A stretch of DNA of 64,000 nucleotides from positions 186,001-250,000 of the forward strand of contig JALUTQ010000032.1 in NCBI GenBank assembly GCA_032718865.1. Reading direction: 5' to 3'. This stretch comes from Tilletia caries. Lineage: Eukaryota > Basidiomycota > Exobasidiomycetes > Tilletiales > Tilletiaceae. The notes beneath the pieces are model-generated. The model ran no database searches. It saw only the letters and a list, made by a program, of their open reading frames with translations, and was not told where the DNA came from. The first letter of the stretch is position 1; each line of letters opens with the position of its first letter. Shown here piece after piece: positions 34,649 through 44,290 of this stretch. The position numbers and the translations under genes were made by a program.

Positions 34649-36477
34649 ATGTCCTCGACGCCCTATAACGAGAAGAAGGCCTCCGATTTTACCGGCCTCG
34701 ACAACATGTCGACCTCGTCGGCCACGAGTGGAAGAAACCCACCAACGACCGCCAACAACGGTCTCAGACCAACCCTGCCACACGGCCAAGTCCGGGGCCG
34801 CATCTTCACCCCTATGCTCGTCTACAGCATGGTCGTCGCAGGCATGTCCGCCGCCTCCTTCGGCTACGAAAACAGCGTCATCTCGCCCCTTGTCGCCCTC
34901 CCCAGCTTCGTGGACCGATATCAGGGCGTCGACCAGGCCCAGGGTGGGCTCGTCTTCTCAACCAAGAATCAGAACTTGCTCATCTCCTTACCGCTCGTCG
35001 GAACCATCCTCGGAGCTTGTCTCGCCGCCCCGCTTCAGAATGCGTTGGGTCGGAAATGGGCCTTGATGGTGTGTTACGCTTTCTCCCTGCCTGCCGTCTT
35101 TCTCGAACTCTTCGCCCCGAACTTGGGCGCTTTTATCGGGGGACGACTGTGGAACGGTCTCTCGTACGGCGCCGCACTCGCCATCGGACCCCTCATGCTC
35201 GCCGACCTGGTCCCCGTCCAGATCCGCGGCTTCTCCGTCTCCTCCGCCAACTTCCTCACCATCCTCGCCTCCCTGATCGCTACTATCACCGTGTACCGGA
35301 CGGAGAAGATCCGGGGTGACAACTCTTACAAGATCCCGCTGGCCATCCAGTGCGCGATTCCCGCCGTTTTGCTGTTCAGTACGATCTGGATACCCGAGTC
35401 GCCTGTTCATCTTGTGAACAAGGGCCGTATGGTGGATGCGCGCAGGGTGCTTCGTAGACTCCGTGCCTTCTCTGACGAAGAGGTCGACCAGGAACTTGCG
35501 CTCATCAAGCAGGTGGAAGATGAGCGCCGCGTATGGGTCAGTGCTCCTCTCTCTATTGGATCCTGTCTCACTCTGGACTATGCACTGACATCTCCATCGG
35601 CAATCTTTCTAACATAACGCGGAGGTCCGCTTCACCGACATCTTCGCCAAAGCCCAACGCGCACGCACCATCTTCATCGGCGGCCTATTCTCCCTCAACC
35701 AAATCTCGGGAATCATCCTCAGCACGACCTACGCCACCCTCTTCCTGACCGACCTCGGCGTAGCCGCGCCCTTCACGCTGACAGTCATCGCAGCGACAAC
35801 CCAGCTCATCGGCACCCTCACCGCCCCCTTCGCCGTAGAGAAGCTCGGGAGGAGACCGCTGGCGATGTACGGCATGTGCTCCTTAATCGTGATCGACTTC
35901 ATCGCAGGTGGTCTGGCCTTTGGACACGGTGCGCAGAATGCTAAGGCGATCGCGGCGCTGTCTTTCATCTTTAATTGGGTGTGGACGTCGTCGTTCTATG
36001 CGCTGTCGTTGTTGTTGCCGTCGGAGGCGTCGACGCCGAGGTTGCGCAATCCTACGATGTCGTATGCTATTGCGTGGGGGCAGACTACGGCTGTCATTAC
36101 TACCTGTGAGTACTCTCTATCTCTTTCCATTCTCTGTGTTCGATAACCGTACTGATACCTCGACTCTCCTCAACCCAGTCGCCGTCCCACGCCTGACAAA
36201 CAAAGACTCAGCAAACCTAGGCGCAAAGACATACCTCATCTTCGGCGGCTGCATGGTCCTCATCACCCTATGGTCCTACATCTCCCTTCCCGAGACCAAG
36301 AACCGGACCGCGGCGGAGATCGACGAGCTGTACGAGTCTGGGATCCCGAAGAGACATTGGGCGGGACATGTTTGTCAGACGAGCATGAAGTCGCAGTCGA
36401 GGGTGGAGCAGGAGCATGAGATGGAGATGGAGATAGAGCTGGAGAAGGCGCCTGGTGCTGCTGCGGTGATGGTATGA
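34649..36477 (+). CDS. MFS sugar transporter (sugar porter family), 555 aa
   Basis: Exons 34649-35536, 35625-36105 and 36179-36477 with introns of 88 and 73 nt; the phases agree. A soluble Ser/Thr-rich N-terminus of about 45 residues precedes the first membrane segment (PMLVYSMVVAGMSAASFGYE). Family signatures: LGRKWALM after TM2, IWIPESPVHLVNKGR after TM6, EKLGRRPLAMYG in the second half and SLPETKNRTAAEIDELYESG after TM12. These are the PESPR-, GRR- and PETKGR-type motifs of the sugar porters; about 12 membrane segments can be traced. Extracellular hexose or an alpha-glucoside is the likely substrate, moved across the plasma membrane with protons, but specificity is not readable. The C-terminal tail contains an acidic EHEMEMEIELEK run. 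The frame is intact. Confidence 0.9.
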
Positions 36478-37077
36478 AGCTCTGCCTGCCTCAACCAGGC
36501 TTGCCTTGCCACACCACAACATTCCCTCCCACCACCCGAACGTCGCCCCACGCCTTCCATACGTTACGAACCGATCCACCGACCGACACAGCCACCTCCA
36601 AAGCTTCCATTCCTCGAACCATTCTACATCATTTATTCGCATCCCGGACGGACATACTCAACTTTTGCACTTCCCGACTCTTCCACCTCGATCTCGCCCG
36701 CCCTCTCCCCCTTTCCCCCAACTCAACTTTTCGAAACCGCGCTTCTCACCGTGCCCAAACACGGCCAAAACCCCAAACGGACTTGCAACTTTGCTCGGGA
36801 TTTTTCTTCCCTTCCCTTTCTCTTTCCTTTCCCTTTCCCTTCTACAGTTCAACTCCCCCAAGCAAATTACCTTATCGACCTCCCTCGTTTACGAACAGGA
36901 GGGGGCCCACCTTGTTTTTATGTATTGTATTTTCTCCTTCTTCTCCTTGCCGTTATTTCCCTTTCGCTTTTGCTTTCCCAATTGCACGATGGATGTCAAC
37001 TTCCCACGTACACTCTCGCGTTCTCGTTTGCTGTCTGCTCGGAGGCGTGTAGAGCTGGAAGGTTCTTCTCTGGCGTC
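36478..37077. other. Convergent intergenic region
   Basis: The 3' flanks of the transporter (plus) and the hypothetical gene (minus). Pyrimidine-rich, with (CCCTTTCCCTTT)-like runs near 36810-36845. Long open frames on the plus strand here are low-complexity Ser/Pro/Phe and not convincing. Confidence 0.4.
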
Positions 37078-37776
37078 TCATGGAGGGATTTGCATTGCTG
37101 CAGGATGGACCGATCCGCCTCCCCCCGCACTGGCTCCTCCGTTCCGCCCAGCTTGATCAGCGCCATCACCGTCCCTCAATGCCGCCTGGTCGACTCCGTC
37201 CACCGCTCCGGGTGTCTCCCCCGTATCCGCTGCCCCATCATCCCGCGAGAGCGGAATGGCATCGAGGGCGGTTAGACACCGCTCCACCTCGCGCTGTATG
37301 TCCTCGACGGCACCCATCAACGCCGCGCCTCCTGCTCCTCCCGCTTTCCTCCTCCCGATTCCCGCACCACTGTTCCCACTACCAGTACCACCAGCACCAG
37401 CCCCGGCCCGACCGCCCAATTCCAATTGATCGGCCATGCCGCGGACAAGCCTGCTCATGTGCGTCCGGACGGAGGCCCGTCTCGTTTCAAGCGTAGATAA
37501 GAGATGCGTAAGCGCCTCCGTATAGTCGTGCTCCTGCTCCTGCTCCTGCTCCCCCCTTCCCTCCTCCTGCTCAAGCCCACCGCGAGCCGGCGCGTCGGCG
37601 CCAGCAGTGGCAGAAGAAGAAGAAGGACCGAAGAGAGTGGATGTGCGTTGGGACGAGAGCGAGGAGAGGGCGAGGGGTGCAGAGGACGCGGAGGCGTAGG
37701 CTGCGAGGTAGGAGTTGAGCTCGGAGACGAGGGCGCGGGTGTCGATGGCGTCCGCTGCTGTTGCTGTTGCGTTCAT
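37078..37776 (-). CDS. Hypothetical protein, 232 aa, single exon
   Basis: The start at 37776 (MNATATAADAIDTRALVSEL) is chosen because sequence upstream in the same frame is low-complexity and overlaps the divergent EMC5 gene. It has a helical, coiled-coil-like middle (TEALTHLLSTLETRRASVRT, then MSRLVRGMADQLEL), Gly/Ala/Ser-rich linkers and another helix (DIQREVERCLTALDAIPLS). There is no signal peptide or membrane segment. The pattern resembles a small structural subunit of a complex, but I do not recognise it. It shares a 276-bp promoter region with EMC5. Confidence 0.55.
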   Translation of the reverse strand: MNATATAADAIDTRALVSELNSYLAAYASASSAPLALSSLSSQRTSTLFGPSSSSATAGADAPARGGLEQEEGRGEQEQEQEHDYTEALTHLLSTLETRRASVRTHMSRLVRGMADQLELGGRAGAGAGGTGSGNSGAGIGRRKAGGAGGAALMGAVEDIQREVERCLTALDAIPLSRDDGAADTGETPGAVDGVDQAALRDGDGADQAGRNGGASAGGGGSVHPAAMQIPP

Positions 37777-38052
37777 GTTGTGCTTTGAGATACGTCCGTG
37801 CACCGCTACCGCTACTTGAGGAAGAGGAGTCGTAGCTTGAGGGTGAGCTTGGGGGAGGTTGAGCTGGCCGCAGGAGTGGTGGAAGAGCGCGCGCGCGTGT
37901 AGAGGGTGAGGTGGGATTAGGACAGAGAAGAAAGAAGCGTTGAGTGAGTGATGCTGGTGGAAGCTCATCAGGAAGAAGTACAAGAAGGTCGAGCTCATCC
38001 TGGTCTTGAGCAGGACGACTTCCACCATCGCACTCAGCTCACTCTGTACACG

Positions 38053-38682
38053 ATGTCGCTCGCACTGCTTCTCCTCGGCACAGGTAAACAAACGCACCGC
38101 ATGAGCATAGCATAGCATACAGTATCCATTGCTCACCCTCTCTCTCCCTCTGCCTCTCCCAGTTCTCTTCTTCCACTCCGCATACTCAACATACGAATGT
38201 GAGCTGCCCTCTCTCCTCCCTCTTTTTCCCTGCCCTCCCACGAGCTCATCAGTCCATGTATGCTTCTCTTCTCTCAGACCTCTCTCTCAGGAAATCACTC
38301 GATCTCGACCCGGCACCGCTACCATTCGACGTACGTCCTCTTCCCTTCCCTCCTCTCTTGCTCCCCTCCCCCTCTTCTTCTTGAATTCCAACCCCTACTT
38401 CTTCTTTTTCTCGCAGATCACGCTCGAAGTCCTCCTCTCCTTCGGCGTCCTCCTCATCGCCCTCGCCCTCCGCGCAGGAAGGCTACGCGAGATGAGCTGG
38501 TCAAGCGAGATGCGCAAGCGGTGCGTTTTGATCACTTCCCCCCTCTCTCCTGACTGTAAGCTGACCGCCCTTTTTCTCCTCGTGTTTGCAAACATGGATT
38601 TAGGACCATCGACGAGATCGACGCACGCCCGAGCTTCGCCAACGTTCATCATCGCGGACAGATCCTCTTCGCAGAGCGGTAG
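38053..38682 (+). CDS. EMC5: ER membrane protein complex subunit 5 (EMC5/MMGT1 family), 100 aa
   Basis: Five small exons, 38053-38083, 38163-38198, 38278-38330, 38417-38520 and 38604-38682; all phases agree and the total is 303 nt. The protein starts with a membrane segment (MSLALLLLGTVLFFHSAYST) and a second segment follows (ITLEVLLSFGVLLIALALRA). It ends TIDEIDARPSFANVHHRGQI plus LFAER, the conserved EMC5/MMGT1 ending (...PSFxxFxHRGxxLF). The length of about 100 residues is usual for the family. EMC5 is a membrane subunit of the EMC insertase, which places tail-anchored and some multipass proteins in the ER membrane. The gene is short and intron-dense, so it is easily missed by plain reading-frame searches. 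Confidence 0.85.
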
Positions 38683-38914
38683 CAGTAGCGTCCCCCCGAC
38701 CTACAGACGAAAGTCTTGGCCTTCTCAATCCAATGCAAGCACGCTTTCTCGTTGTTTCAAAGTCTGGCTGGTTCAACGAACGGCGAGGAGGAGGGATTCG
38801 GGCGACCTGGCCTTTTGTGTTTTGATTATGCAGGGGGGAATGAGTGGTGTGACGAGAGAGGGAAGAGGGAAGACTTGGGACAGATAGAAAAAAGTAGCAG
38901 GACCTAAGAGACTC

Positions 38915-40955
38915 CTAGATCCCATCGTCCATATCGCCAAACTCGTCATCCTCCTCTTCATCATCGTCCACCTCGTCCTCCTCCTCTTCATAATCTTCAC
39001 CTCCTTCTCCTCCATCATCATCGCCCCCCTGGCCATCCCCCTCATCGTCGTCATCATCATCCAAGACGACAACCTCAACCTCCTTCTTCTTCTGCTGTCC
39101 CTCACTGTCCTTCCCCTTTCCCCCTCCCGCCGCGGAGGAAGATGAAGAACCAAAGCTAAACCCACCGGAAGGGAGCGAGAACGTCGGCGGCGTGGCCCCA
39201 CCCTTGGCAGCCCCGAATCCAAACGCAGGTGTCGATGCAGGCTTCGAACTCGTCGCCCCGCCAAAGGCGAACCCGCCCTTCGGTATTGAGAATGTAGGTA
39301 GCCCACCACTTCCACTGCCGTTCTTGTTGTTGTCCTCCGTGCTTTTCGCAGCAGACGATGACGGTGTCGGATTCCCTGTATCTCCTTTCGCGGAGGCAAC
39401 GGTAGTTGACGAGCTCGTCGCGCCGCCGGCAGGTTTCCCAAAGCTGAAAGACGTTGAGGCCGCGGCGCCTCCCCCTCCTCCTCCTCCGAATAACGGCGCG
39501 GCCGGCTTGGCGGCTGGAGGTGGAGCAGGCGTAGACGCGGGCGTTCCAAAGCTGAATGTAGGCTTAGGAGCAGGCGATCCTGTTGGGGGTCAAGAGGTAG
39601 TGTCAGTCCTGGCTGTGGGAAAAACAAAGCGATGAGGAAACAAAGGGAGGCAAAGAGAGAGATAGAAACGTACCTGCTGACCCGAACGTGACTGGTGAAG
39701 AAGTAGACGCACCGCCCGTCTTCGCTGCCGTTGACGTTCCTCCCCCGCTACCAAATAGCCCAGACCCCGTCCCCGTCCCCGTCCCTGTCGCTGTCCCCGA
39801 GGCAGACGCGCCAAAAGCAAAGCTAGGCGTGGACCCGCTCGAAGAAGTCGACGAGCTCGATCCGAACAGCCCCTTCGGCGCTGCCATTGCCGCTGAAGAA
39901 GAAGCAGAAGTAGAAGCCGGCGCACTCGTCACAGCCGAGCCAAAGGAGAACGAAGGCTTCGTGGCTGTAGAATCCCCCTTCGCTGCCGCAGAGCCCGCGG
40001 GGTTGGAGAAGCCGAATGACGGAGTGGGAGCTTTGCCAGCAGGTGTAGTAGAGGGTGTGTTGGAGAAGGAGAAGGAGCTCGGGATTGTTGCTGCTTTTGG
40101 CGCAGGCGCAGGCGGAGACGCGGACGCAGTGGTTGAGGTTGAAGTGCTCGATGCTGAGGAAGCTGGCGCGCCGAAGCGGAAGGACGCGGGGAGCGCTGTT
40201 GCTGGGGGTGTAGATGCAGTGGGCACCGGCGCTGCGAACGTACTCGCACCGCTCGCCGGTGAAGCTGTGGAATTCGAGCTGCTGCTGCTGGTATTTGTGA
40301 AAATGAAGGGAGGCGCTGCAGCTGGATTGCTCTTGCTGGGTGCTGCTGCAGGTGACGCTGTTGTCGAAGCTGTGGAAGAGAAGGAGAAGGGAGTGGATGA
40401 AGCTGGCGGTGCTGGTGCTGCCTTGCCGTTGGACACTGGCGCAGGCGCAGGCGCTGGAGCTGAACCTGCGCCGGATTCTGAGCCGAGTGAGCGACGATGG
40501 GAGGCATACTGCGTAGCGGCCTCCGTCAGGAGCGAGTGCAAGTCGACAAAGGGATCCTGAGCGAGCACCTTAGAGACCGCGGCTGCGAGCTGTGACTGGA
40601 GGGAGAGGTTGAGGCCGCGGATCGAAGTGAACTTCTTCCGTTGTGGGTCGTCCTCCCCGCCGTCCTTCGTCTGTGCCGAAGCGGGAGCGGGAGTCGATGA
40701 GGATAGAAAGGCGAACGGGTTGACTCTCGTCGCTGGGCCCGGTGTCAACGATGGCGAGGGTGTCGCCGCTGCTCCTCCAGCCCCTCCCCCAGCCGCCTTG
40801 TTCGGAAGTGCCGACACTCGCTTGGGCAGCCCGCGGATGACCCTGGGTGTGGACGAGACCGGGCCTGCGTCGGCGCGCGTGTGCTGCTCCTCGCCATCCA
40901 GGCCGTCGTCGTCGCCGTCGTCCTTCGTGAGCTGACGCGCAGCTGATCGTTTCAT
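38915..40955 (-). CDS. Nup2/Nup50-like FG nucleoporin, 648 aa, no Ran-binding domain seen
   Basis: Exons 39674-40955 and 38915-39579 with a 94-nt intron; the phases agree. The N-terminus MKRSAARQLTKDD matches the importin-alpha-binding start of Nup50/Nup2. The phrases RVNPFAFLSS and KKFTSIRGLNLSLQSQLA then QDPFVDL are typical of the family. The remainder is a Ser/Ala/Thr/Pro-rich FG region with repeats such as FSFSNTPS, FGFSNPAG, FSFGSAV and FAFGAS. The protein ends with LDDDDDDEGDGQ and an acidic tail finishing DDEFGDMDDGI. Nup2/Nup50 proteins normally end in a RanBP1-type domain; none is visible. It acts at the nuclear basket in release of importin-alpha cargo. The alternative start at 40967 adds four residues. 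Confidence 0.85.
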
Positions 40956-41275
40956 CCTCGCTTCCACCTCGCCCTTTTTCTGGTGGTGAGTGATCCCAGC
41001 CAGCAGCGTATGTACGCATCAACAAAAGCAAGATGCCCAAAGGTTGAGAAATGAGAATAGACCGAAAATCGAAAAGACAGGCCTTTTGAGATTTTGAGTA
41101 AACCAAAAGGAATGAGGTTTTCCCCAGAATTTTAATTATGGGGTTCTAGAGGGGGGTTTTGAAATTTTTTTACTTAGTGATTCGCAACAATTCCTTGCGA
41201 AGTACCTCGCCGCTTCGCTAAACGTACGCTGCACAATCAGTATGTTCTCTCGTGCTCTACGAGACATAGATCTCC

Positions 41276-41860
41276 TCCAAATTTCATCTTCATCGGTCGC
41301 GAATTGACGCCTCTAAGGCGAGGTTGTTGGTCATTCGCTGTTGGAGAGGGGGAGGGGTCATTGCGCAACGATCGCCACTGTTCCAGCGCTACTAACTTTG
41401 GAAACACCTCGTACCTTCACTAAGTTCATGTTGCACTTCCAAACGAAGTCGCATAGATATACGATACGTACATTCCCTCCAAATCTCATCCTGATCGGTG
41501 ACAAATTGACGCCTCTAAGGCGTGTATGTTGGTCATTTATTTGCTGTTGGAGGGGAGGGGGGGTTCATTGCGCAACGATCTCCCAGCGCCACGTGTGCCA
41601 GCATAGTCATTCGTCCAAGCACTTTTCCCTTTCACCAGACCTATAATGCGCATTAATGAGAGTTGCTTCTGTTTATGATCCTTGCACCCCTTCCAAATAT
41701 CGCAATGTTTCGTCTCGTTTAGGCCACTGTAAGCCCCGAATGTTGTGCCATCGCCTTTGGAGAGGGGGGAGGGGGATTCAGAATGTGGCTATTGCGCAAC
41801 GAGTTGGTCGTGCCACGTGTGGCATGGCAGCCAACTTCCGAACGTCCTCTTCCTTACTTC
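41276..41860 (+). repeat. Degenerate tandem repeats of about 200 bp
   Basis: Three diverged copies can be aligned. Each has CTCC(A)AAATnTCATC..GATCGGTC..AATTGACGCC, then TCTAAGGCG, then GTTGG..(T)CATT..GCTGTTGGAG, then a G-rich tract, then CATTGCGCAACGA. Anchor words fall near 41308, 41508 and, weaker, 41748. Non-coding. The nearby Gypsy insertion begins directly after the third copy. Confidence 0.7.
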
Positions 41861-41869
41861 AAATGTACG

Positions 41870-42194
41870 TGTAAGGAGCCGCCTGAGAGCCCTGCATGGG
41901 TAACGTTCATTTTCCTGATTCGGTTCGATTCGATGTTCCAGACTCAGTCACGACGTATCCGTACGTCGCGCCTTCAGCCCTTCACTGTCCTTACACGGTA
42001 GTTGCGTTCCATCTTCTCATTTCCCTCAGTGTATATAAGAGGGGAACGATCCACGCTCATTCCCCTCTCTAGCCCCTCAGAATATCAAGTACACACACAG
42101 CATCTCCTCTCTCTCAGACTCTCCTTGACTCCTTTTTCGTTCTTCGTTCGCGGTTCTGGTTCAGCTCGTGATTGACGCTTCACAGCTCATCACA
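41870..42194 (+). repeat. 5' LTR of Gypsy 1
   Basis: It begins TGTAAGGAGCCGCC. A palindromic pair TGTAAGGA/TCCTTACA spans the first 126 bp. A TATA box (TGTATATAAGAGG) lies near 42033 and a likely RNA start shortly after. The LTR probably ends CATCACA before a primer-site-like TGGTAGCTCCGCCC at about 42197. The end position is inferred because the 3' LTR is incomplete. Confidence 0.65.
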
Positions 42195-42422
42195 TTTGGT
42201 AGCTCCGCCCAGCCGATCGAGCAAGCGCGGCGCTTCGCACGCAGGCAAATCCCTCCACCATTCGCGAGAAGGTTAACGGGTAAGCACCAAATAGTCTCTC
42301 TACCCGGGACGTATCAGTGCTGGGCGCTGCAGGATAGGGGGACGATAAACTATATACGTCATCTCCCTCCCGCTCATTCGTGAGGGCATTACTGAAGAAA
42401 CATTCGTCTGGTCCCATAGAGT

Positions 42423-44290
42423 ATGGACCCTCAGCGTGCGTACGTCGCAGACGAGTCACAGGAGCAGTCGAGGATGCTTCCTGACACTGCCGGAGAGCGC
42501 AGTCCGGCCCAGCAATCCGACGACCCCGACGCTTCGCGCCTCCAGCACATTGAGGCACTCGAAGCCGAGGATTTGGCCGCAGCGGAGGACCTGCAACGGA
42601 GAGAGGCAGCGCTCCAAGCAGCCAGGCGGTCGCATGAAGAGCAACGAAGGGCCCGGCGGAGGACCATCCAGCAGTTTCGGACGGACGATCAAGGGCCGCA
42701 GCCGATGGACTCTGTTTCGCAAGCAGGATCGGTCGCCAATGGGGCTTTGAGCCAGATCCAGGCCCAGTTGGGAACGCTCACTGAGCTGATCTCGGCGAAC
42801 CGTCGCGAGATGTTGGAGCGTTTCCGTAACTTGGAGAGCGCGGGAGACGCTTCGCTGGCGCAGCCGAGGCCGCCTATGGCGGGCCCAAACCCAGCGCCTC
42901 AGGTTCAGTTCGTCCCTCAACCCCAGCAGCTGGCGCAGTTTCCCCAGCATCAGTACCCAGCAGCGGGCCCGGCCCCCTTTCTCCTTGGCAACGCCGGACC
43001 GAGGCTCGCAGATCCTTACCAGAGGGCGTCTAGACCCTCCGCCATCACTCCCTTCACGTTCGGCCAGTCTGTTCCCTTCCAACAGCCCCCCGCGGGGTCA
43101 GGATTTGTCCCGTATCCCGGTCCTTTCCCCCCGCAAAGGCAAGACGGAGGATTTTTGGCAGGACAGGCCACAAACACCCAGCCCGGCCGAAACTTGCCGC
43201 ATCTGCAGCCACAGTACGGTCAGGCTCGACAGCCTCCCGCGGGCGCAGCAAGCGCCGCAGCACAGACGGATATTGCGCAGTCCTTCCGACGGAACCATTG
43301 TCCAAGGTCGAAGGACATTGGACACTTCGATCCGGATGATCAAAGGACGAAGGCATACCTGTGGTGGCAGAAGCTCGAGCACTTCACCGTGGTCTCCCGA
43401 TACGGGAAAGCGGACACTCTCCCTGTCCTCATGAGCTGCATGCAAGGCAGAGCGGAAACCTGGATATCGTCCATCCAGCCCATTCCCACCACATGGCCGC
43501 AGTGGAGAAAGGCGTTCCTACAGGAGTTCAATCCGTCGGCAACGAAGGCCCACATGGATCTGGATGCGCGCAAATTTGAGCCAGACAAAGAGGACATGTC
43601 GGCCTACCTGCACGAGAAGTACATCTGGTTGGGCAGTGGCAGGTGGCAAATGCACTGGAAAGGGGTCTGTTAGACGAGGATCGTGATGAAATTCGAGACG
43701 TAGTGGGACGGATCAGCATCATGGATCTCATTTTCTACGTTCATCAGGGTCTCCCGGCGGAGTGGAAGCTCGAGACCGACAATGTCAAGGCTTCAGCTCA
43801 GTCGTGGTCCGACTATCGGTCTGCGATGGTCGAAAAGGAGGACACTGTTCGAAATGCGCACGCGGAGAGACAAGCTCTTATGCGCAGCTCGATCTCACGA
43901 CAGACGCCCAGAGCGGAAGTCGCTCCCAGGTTCACCTCCCGGGCGGTCCCGACTGTCGCTCGGTCACAACCAGACAACGAGAAGAAGAAGGCGAGAGCGG
44001 AGGATCGAGCCTTGGGGCGGTGTTACTTGTGTCAGACGGTCGGTCACTTTGCCCGGGACTGCCCTTCCAATCCGGATTCGGCACGCGGTGTTCGACGAGA
44101 CGAGCGGCTCGCGGCACGTCGCGCCGTCGCCGGCGAGGCCGTCGAGCACAGCAGCGGAGAGGAGGCCAGTGGGGAGAGCGACGACGAGGACGGGGTGGGC
44201 GCCGTGGCGATAACACGTCGCATCAACTCGGTCGCCGACGGACCCGATCTCTCAGCCGCTCCCGACGACGACCAGGCCTTCGTCCGAGGC
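42423..44290 (+). pseudogene. Gypsy 1 gag with zinc knuckle, frame break
   Basis: From MDPQRAYVADESQEQSRM a coiled-coil segment, a Pro/Gln linker and the retrotransposon gag core (KDIGHFDPDDQRTKAYLWWQ, then AETWISSIQPIPTTWPQWRK) can be read. The frame changes at about 43635 within GGCAGTGGCAGGTGG. It resumes with ANALERGLLDEDRDEIRDVV and a CCHC zinc knuckle CYLCQTVGHFARDC. Because the knuckle lies after the break, this looks like damage and not a programmed gag-pol shift. Confidence 0.8.

Noticed and set aside
36474..37275. Three overlapping plus-strand frames after the transporter
   Set aside because: All are Ser/Pro/Phe-rich translations of a pyrimidine-rich region without motifs; they look like 3' flanking sequence.
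39688..40560. 290-codon plus-strand frame opposite the nucleoporin
   Set aside because: It is an antisense shadow of the FG region, composed of Ala/Glu/Val repeats.
43635..43680. Programmed gag-pol frameshift in Gypsy 1
   Set aside because: The break lies upstream of the zinc knuckle, inside gag, and there is no recognisable slippery heptamer. Mutation is simpler.
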